Below, in pieces: positions 14,110-18,600 of a stretch of 18,600 bases of DNA (the first letter of the stretch is position 1; each line of letters starts with the position of its first letter). A program made the position numbers and the translations under genes. This stretch comes from CAIZGX01 sp964511555. GTDB lineage: Bacteria > Bacteroidota > Bacteroidia > Flavobacteriales_D > Sanyastnellaceae. The notes beneath the pieces were generated by a model that was given only the letters and a program-made list of their open reading frames with translations, was not told where the DNA came from and did no database searches. The stretch lies in the NCBI GenBank assembly GCA_964511555.1, contig CAZEFR010000043.1, positions 1 to 18,600 on the forward strand. Reading direction: 5' to 3'.

Positions 14110-15248
14110 GAAATATTGTCATCTTAGTTGCCGCCGCAATTGCTTTCGCTTCGTGCGGAAATTCAAATTCCATTTCCGGAGTCATTAAAGGCGCTGAAGG
14201 AAAAACGGTTTATTTAGAATCTCTTTCAGACAGTAAGGTTCTACCTATCGATAGTACCGTTGTAGGTTCAGATGGAAGTTTTAGTTTGAAATCGCACAAC
14301 AATCTTCCACTAGACTTTTACCGAATCTATTTCAAGGAAGGTAACTTTCTTCAACTCATAACAGACAGCTCTGAGCATGTAGAGATTACAGCCGAGTTCG
14401 CAAATTTAAGTAAGGCTAAAGTTGAAGGCTCACCTCAAACAGTGGAATACATAGAATTGGTAAAGAAATGGGAACCGCTCATGGAGAAACTTGCAGAAGC
14501 GCAAGCCTTAATGAATCGTCCATCAACCGATCCAGGTTTAGACAGTTCTCAGTGGGTTGCCAAATGGACAGCACAGTTTAATGCCACACAAAAAGAAGCA
14601 AACGCATTTGTAAAAGGGTGGTTGGAAAAACACTCTGCGAGTTTATTGGCTATTTCTATTGTTCAGAACCTTGATCCACGTTTCGATTTCATTTGGTACC
14701 AGCGTGTCTTAACCGACACCAAGCCTACTTGCGGGAACCTTGCGGCATATAAAACTTTGGAGAAAATGGTTGGACAAATTAAGAACGCAAGCAGTTCAAG
14801 TTCAGCTTCAAATTCGAATATTGCAGTTGGAAAAACAGCTCCGGAAATTACTCTTCCAACCCTAACCGGAGAAACGAAAAAATTAAGCAGTCTTCGTGGA
14901 AAGGTTGTGCTTCTTGACTTTTGGGCGTCTTGGTGTGGTCCGTGTCGAAAAGAAAATCCGAATATTGTTGCAGTATATAACAAATACGCTTCAAAAGGAT
15001 TCGACGTGTTTTCTGTTTCATTGGACGAAAACAAAACGGCTTGGGAAGCAGCCATTAAAAAAGACGGATTGCTATGGAAGAATCACGTTTCTGATTTAGG
15101 CGGTTGGCGCTCTTCAGTTGTACCGTTGTATGAGATAGAAAGTATTCCTTTCCCATTATTAATTGATAAGGAAGGAAAAATTGTAGCCATGGGCGAATCG
15201 CTTCGTGGTAGTGGTTTAGAAAGTGAATTGAAAAAATTAGGATTATAG
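14106..15248 (+). CDS. TlpA-like thioredoxin-fold lipoprotein with DUF4369-like N-terminus
   Basis: A 380-residue lipoprotein probably anchored in the cell envelope and acting as a thiol-disulfide oxidoreductase. The leader MRNIVILVAAAIAFASC ends in a lipobox with Cys17 as the lipidation site. Residues about 20-115 (SISGVIKGAEGKTVYLESL and following strands) resemble the DUF4369 domain that precedes thioredoxin domains in Bacteroidota; a helical linker follows (about 115-230). The C-terminal TlpA/AhpC-TSA domain (about 240-380) has VGKTAPEITLPTLTG, the active site WCGPC at 276-280 and the cis-proline region SIPFPLLIDKEG. Both redox cysteines are present. Its ATG overlaps the gatB stop in ATGA. 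Partners could include secreted or cytochrome-maturation proteins, but nothing nearby decides this. Confidence 0.9.
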   Translation: MRNIVILVAAAIAFASCGNSNSISGVIKGAEGKTVYLESLSDSKVLPIDSTVVGSDGSFSLKSHNNLPLDFYRIYFKEGNFLQLITDSSEHVEITAEFANLSKAKVEGSPQTVEYIELVKKWEPLMEKLAEAQALMNRPSTDPGLDSSQWVAKWTAQFNATQKEANAFVKGWLEKHSASLLAISIVQNLDPRFDFIWYQRVLTDTKPTCGNLAAYKTLEKMVGQIKNASSSSSASNSNIAVGKTAPEITLPTLTGETKKLSSLRGKVVLLDFWASWCGPCRKENPNIVAVYNKYASKGFDVFSVSLDENKTAWEAAIKKDGLLWKNHVSDLGGWRSSVVPLYEIESIPFPLLIDKEGKIVAMGESLRGSGLESELKKLGL

Positions 15249-15289
15249 TAACTACAGATATCATTATTCGTCGAAGTAATAAATTCAAC

Positions 15290-18200
15290 ATGAAAAAAAT
15301 CGCATTAGCTCTTGTCGCATTTGGAATGAGTGTGTCTTCTTTCGCTCAGAGCAAACCTTATTTTCAGCAAGATGTACAATTCAAAATCGATGTAAAGCTC
15401 GACGACGAACGCAACATGCTCTTCGGAAATGAAGAGTTGGTTTATACCAACAACAGTCCAGATGCGCTCAGTGAAATCTACATGCACATTTGGCCAAATG
15501 CGTACAAGAACAGAAACACGGCGCTCGCAAAGCAATTAGCACGTACTCGAAACTTTGTTTTGTTCACGACATTGGCGGAAAACAAAGGATACATCGACTC
15601 ATTGGATTTCAAAATAAACGGAGTGAAAACCGCATGGGAGTATGATGAAGAGAATATCGATATCTGTAAATTGAATTTAGCATCTCCGCTTCAACCGGGT
15701 CAGAGCATTACCATTACAACTCCTTTCCGTGTAAAGATTCCAAGTGGAAGTATTTCGCGCTTGGGTCACATTGGACAAAGCTTTCAAATTACACAATGGT
15801 ACCCGAAGCCTGCTGTTTACGATAGAAACGGATGGCACCAAATGCCTTATTTAACGCAAGGTGAATTTTACAGTGAATTTGGTTCTTACGATGTGAGCAT
15901 TACGCTCCCGAAAAACTACATCTTAGGCGCAACCGGAGATTGCCAAACACCTTCAGAAGTTGAATTCATGAATGAACAAGCCTCCATGGGAATGGAAAAA
16001 GTAGCAAAGGCTTCCATTGATGGAAATTCGTTGAGTGCTGACTTGAATGAATTTCCGGCGTCATCGAAAGAATGGAAAACAGTCCGATACACTCAATCGC
16101 GCGTGCACGACTTCGGATGGTTCGCAGATAAGCGTTGGATTGTTTTAAAAGGAAATGTTGAAACCCCTGCAAACAAGAATCAAGTAACCACTTGGGCATT
16201 GTTCACTCCTGAAAGCGCAAACTTGTGGAGTAAGTCTTCAGAGTATTTGCACGATGCTATTTATTATTATTCTTTGTGGAATGGTGACTACCCATACAAT
16301 CAAGTTACTGCAGTAGACGGAACCATTAGCGCAGGTGGCGGAATGGAATATCCGAACGTAACCGTTATTGGTTCGGTTGGAAACGAACGTTCGCTTGAAA
16401 CAGTGATCATGCACGAAGTGGGGCACAACTGGTTCTACGGAATATTGGGAAGTAACGAGCGTGAGAACGCCTGGATGGACGAAGGATTGAACTCGTTCAA
16501 CGAAGATCGGTACATGGACACAAAATATCCAAATGCCTCATTGGGAGCAGCTATTGGAATTGGTGGATTGGATAAGACTTTGGGCTTGTCAGATTTCTCA
16601 CAACGTTCATTGAGTGAGTTATCTTATTTAATCTCTGCCTCTCAAAACCTCGATCAACCTTTGCAATGTCATTCAGACAATTTCACAGAATTGAATTACG
16701 GTGGTATTGTTTACAAGAAGACAGCGTTGTTGTTCTATTATTTGAAAGGTTATTTAGGAGAGACTTTATTCGACCAGTGCATGCACAATTATTTCGAAAT
16801 GTGGAAGTTCAAACACCCGCAACCGGAAGACCTTCAAAGTGTCTTTGAAGAGACGACAGGACAAAAGCTCGATTGGTTCTTCAACGAATTAATCAAGACT
16901 ACTGAGAAAATCGATTTCAGCATAAAAAAAATCAAACAAAATTCTTCCGAGCCCGGAACAGCTCTTGTGAAAGTGAAGAATACTGGATCTGCAGCAGGTG
17001 GGGTGTCTGTTGGAACGGAAGGTAGCAAGACTGGCATCTGGACCAAAGAAGCCTTAGCTCCTGGAAAATCTATTTGGATAAAAACTCCAAGTTCGCCTTC
17101 TTACACCATAGATCCAGAAGGAGTAATCCCTGAAGTAAACAGAGAGAACAATACCATGAGAAGATCGGGCATCTTAAAAAAGGTAGAGCCTGTTAAAGTG
17201 AAATTCTTCTCAAGCATCGACAATCCGAAGCAGACAGAATTATTCTACCTTCCAATGTTTGCGTATAATGTGCACGATGGAAGCATGCTCGGCATAAACC
17301 TTCACAACAAGCAAATCCTTCGTAAGAATTTCGAATGGAATGTTTCTCCGCTATACAGCTTCAAGAGAAACGCGGTAAACGGATTCGCAAGCGTGGCCTA
17401 CCACAAATTGAATTTCACTGCAGGAACGCAAGTTCAACGTTTTGGAATGGACGGTTATTCAACGGAAGTAAGTAATTCATACGATAATTACATGCTATTC
17501 AAACCTTATGTGGCTTACACCTTCCGCAACAAACCTTCGAATTTTAATAAAGGAACTGTTGTCAAAGTCGCGCTAGCTTATCAATTCCAATGGATGAGAA
17601 ATACGTTTAATATCAATACCGTTGATGAAAGTTTGGTTTCAGATTACAGCAGAGAATTCATTCAACTCGATGCGAATTGGTCTCAAAAGATTGGTCCTCG
17701 TCAAACACTGAATGTAAACGGGCGCGTACTTCAACAGGCATCATACATTCGTGATGCCTCCGCTCAAATTGGAACATTATTGAGCGCTGGCGGAACATAC
17801 CGCTTCAAGTATTCATTGGCTAAAGACCGCGATGTTTATGTAAAGGCTTTTGCCGGATATCAAGCAGATAATAATGCATTGTTAGCCTTCCAAAATGGAG
17901 CCTTTGGATTATCAGGAGTTTCGGGGGCCTACGATTATGCATTCGATAATTTGTATTTTGGAAGAGGAGCTTCCTCTGGATTTGCTTCATCGCAAGTGAT
18001 CAACGGAATGGGAAATCTTGGAGTGAACCTTCGCAATGCGGGAGCAACCAAACGATTGCTTTCAACGACAGTTGGTATTCAACTTCCAATTGAAAAATTC
18101 AATATCTCTTTGCAAGGAACAATCCTCGATGCATGGAGCCCACAGTGTCCACAATTCAATGCAGAAGGCATTTACTGGAACACGTCTGCAGTATTACAGA

Positions 18201-18355
18201 TCATTCCCAACGTTTGGAGTGTAACACTTCCAATTTATGGAAATGAAAAAGTTCAAGATGCCATGTTGCCCGGATACTTCAACGGTGTAATGATGAACAT
18301 TGATCTTGTTGGTCTAGAGCCATTCAAACTTATTCGTAGCATTGCCGGAAAATAA
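15290..18355 (+). CDS. Secreted M1-family metallopeptidase with beta-rich C-terminal half
   Basis: A 1021-residue exported zinc peptidase. Residues 1-19 (MKKIALALVAFGMSVSSFA, then QS) form a signal peptide. The M1 catalytic domain carries the substrate-amine motif GGGMEYP at 349-355, the zinc site HEVGH at 375-379 with the third ligand E398 (DEGLNSF, HExxH-x18-E), and the likely transition-state tyrosine Y475 (GIVYKKTAL). Residues about 540-630 resemble a CARDB-like adhesion module (VKNTGSAAGG, DPEGVIPEVNRENN). Residues about 650-1021 are rich in alternating, aromatic-bounded strand patterns (SFKRNAVNGFASVAYHKLNF, FKPYVAYTFRNKP), suggesting an outer-membrane or surface beta-domain. It would cleave N-terminal residues of peptides outside the inner membrane. 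The start is 41 bases after the lipoprotein gene; lpxH follows after one base. Confidence 0.88.
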   Translation: MKKIALALVAFGMSVSSFAQSKPYFQQDVQFKIDVKLDDERNMLFGNEELVYTNNSPDALSEIYMHIWPNAYKNRNTALAKQLARTRNFVLFTTLAENKGYIDSLDFKINGVKTAWEYDEENIDICKLNLASPLQPGQSITITTPFRVKIPSGSISRLGHIGQSFQITQWYPKPAVYDRNGWHQMPYLTQGEFYSEFGSYDVSITLPKNYILGATGDCQTPSEVEFMNEQASMGMEKVAKASIDGNSLSADLNEFPASSKEWKTVRYTQSRVHDFGWFADKRWIVLKGNVETPANKNQVTTWALFTPESANLWSKSSEYLHDAIYYYSLWNGDYPYNQVTAVDGTISAGGGMEYPNVTVIGSVGNERSLETVIMHEVGHNWFYGILGSNERENAWMDEGLNSFNEDRYMDTKYPNASLGAAIGIGGLDKTLGLSDFSQRSLSELSYLISASQNLDQPLQCHSDNFTELNYGGIVYKKTALLFYYLKGYLGETLFDQCMHNYFEMWKFKHPQPEDLQSVFEETTGQKLDWFFNELIKTTEKIDFSIKKIKQNSSEPGTALVKVKNTGSAAGGVSVGTEGSKTGIWTKEALAPGKSIWIKTPSSPSYTIDPEGVIPEVNRENNTMRRSGILKKVEPVKVKFFSSIDNPKQTELFYLPMFAYNVHDGSMLGINLHNKQILRKNFEWNVSPLYSFKRNAVNGFASVAYHKLNFTAGTQVQRFGMDGYSTEVSNSYDNYMLFKPYVAYTFRNKPSNFNKGTVVKVALAYQFQWMRNTFNINTVDESLVSDYSREFIQLDANWSQKIGPRQTLNVNGRVLQQASYIRDASAQIGTLLSAGGTYRFKYSLAKDRDVYVKAFAGYQADNNALLAFQNGAFGLSGVSGAYDYAFDNLYFGRGASSGFASSQVINGMGNLGVNLRNAGATKRLLSTTVGIQLPIEKFNISLQGTILDAWSPQCPQFNAEGIYWNTSAVLQIIPNVWSVTLPIYGNEKVQDAMLPGYFNGVMMNIDLVGLEPFKLIRSIAGK

Positions 18356-18356
18356 A

Positions 18357-18600
18357 ATGAACAACAAAGTCTATTTCGCTTCCGACTTTCACCTTGGCGC
18401 TCCCAATTTCGAGGAGAGCCTTGTGCGTGAAAAGAAAGTTGTGCAATGGCTCGAAGAAGTTCGAAAAGATGCAAGCGAAATATTTTTAGTTGGAGACGTT
18501 TTCGATTTTTGGTTTGAATACAAGCGCGCTGTTCCGCGCGGATTCACGCGTTTGCTCGGAAAGATTTCAGAAATAACAGACAGCGGAATACCGGGTCATT
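18357..18600 (+). CDS. lpxH: UDP-2,3-diacylglucosamine diphosphatase LpxH, N-terminal part (3' end outside window)
   Basis: The first 81 codons of a calcineurin-like metallophosphoesterase, cut by the window end. LpxH removes UMP from UDP-2,3-diacylglucosamine to give lipid X, the step before the disaccharide synthase LpxB in lipid A synthesis. The metal-binding blocks are visible: ASDFHLGAPNF (Asp9, His11) and FLVGDVFDFWFEY (GDxFD), the latter with the DFWFEY signature of LpxH rather than of general phosphoesterases, and the visible end GIPGH is probably the start of the GNHD-type block. ATG 18357 is one base beyond the peptidase stop, so the gene is co-transcribed with it. A broader UDP-diacylglucosamine phosphatase-like family member cannot be excluded without the C-terminus. 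Confidence 0.88.
   Translation, partial: MNNKVYFASDFHLGAPNFEESLVREKKVVQWLEEVRKDASEIFLVGDVFDFWFEYKRAVPRGFTRLLGKISEITDSGIPGH

Noticed and set aside
15249..15289. Terminator between the lipoprotein gene and the M1 peptidase gene
   Set aside because: The 41 bases contain no stable hairpin followed by a T-run.

Overview
The window looks like chromosome of a Bacteroidota bacterium, probably of the Flavobacteriales. I infer this from the type of proteins (a Bacteroidota-type TlpA-like lipoprotein with an N-terminal DUF4369-like region, PorT-like outer-membrane barrel, large M1 peptidase with a beta-rich tail, CT398-like coiled-coil protein next to Nif3), from the general absence of clear Shine-Dalgarno sequences, and from promoter-like TTTG / TAnnTTTG motifs. 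Composition is moderately AT-rich. The genus cannot be fixed from sequence alone. No tRNA, rRNA, CRISPR array, insertion sequence or prophage gene was seen, and no gene-free stretch exceeds about 210 bases.

Layout. (1) 1-3330, plus strand: the 3' end of a fumarylacetoacetase gene (tyrosine/phenylalanine breakdown) followed after 2 bases by uvrA (nucleotide excision repair). (2) 3343-5579, an accessory-looking patch: an Xre/MbcA/ParS-type antitoxin and a RES-domain toxin joined by a TAATG overlap and preceded by a 9-bp-arm palindrome, then a class II Fic adenylyltransferase with its own pair of interleaved inverted repeats upstream. A mosaic intergenic repeat made of tiny hairpins with 3-base loops follows the toxin and recurs, 92% identical over 83 bp, after the fic gene, so fic is bracketed by direct repeats. 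(3) 5615-8584: an outer-membrane beta-barrel protein, a convergent YhhQ-type queuosine-precursor transporter, and a large helical protein of unknown function that ends in a bidirectional terminator containing its own stop codon. (4) 8675-11594, minus strand: nif3 and, 4 bases downstream, a CT398/FlgZ-like coiled-coil protein carrying an unusual 330-residue histone-H1-like Lys/Ala/Val/Pro tail and lacking the family's zinc cysteines. (5) 11626-18600, plus strand: lpxK, gatB, a thioredoxin-fold lipoprotein, a secreted M1 metallopeptidase with a beta-rich C-terminal half, and the start of lpxH.

How the genes fit together. lpxK and lpxH are two steps of lipid A synthesis and bracket envelope proteins (lipoprotein, secreted peptidase), so the right-hand run reads as an envelope-biogenesis unit with gatB (tRNA-dependent amidation) embedded in it; its genes abut, overlap by 4 bp, or are separated by 41 and 1 bp. 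nif3 and lpxK diverge from only 31 bp that contain a perfect 7-bp-arm palindrome. The toxin-antitoxin pair and Fic are the only accessory genes; RES toxins consume NAD+ and Fic enzymes use ATP to AMPylate proteins, so both act on nucleotide cofactors, but any cooperation is inference.

The items most worth a second look are the mini-hairpin repeats (differences between copies fall mainly in the loops), the H1-like tail on the zinc-less CT398-like protein, the operator-like inverted repeats before the antitoxin and fic, and the nif3/lpxK divergent palindrome. I found no convincing complete novel multi-gene system.
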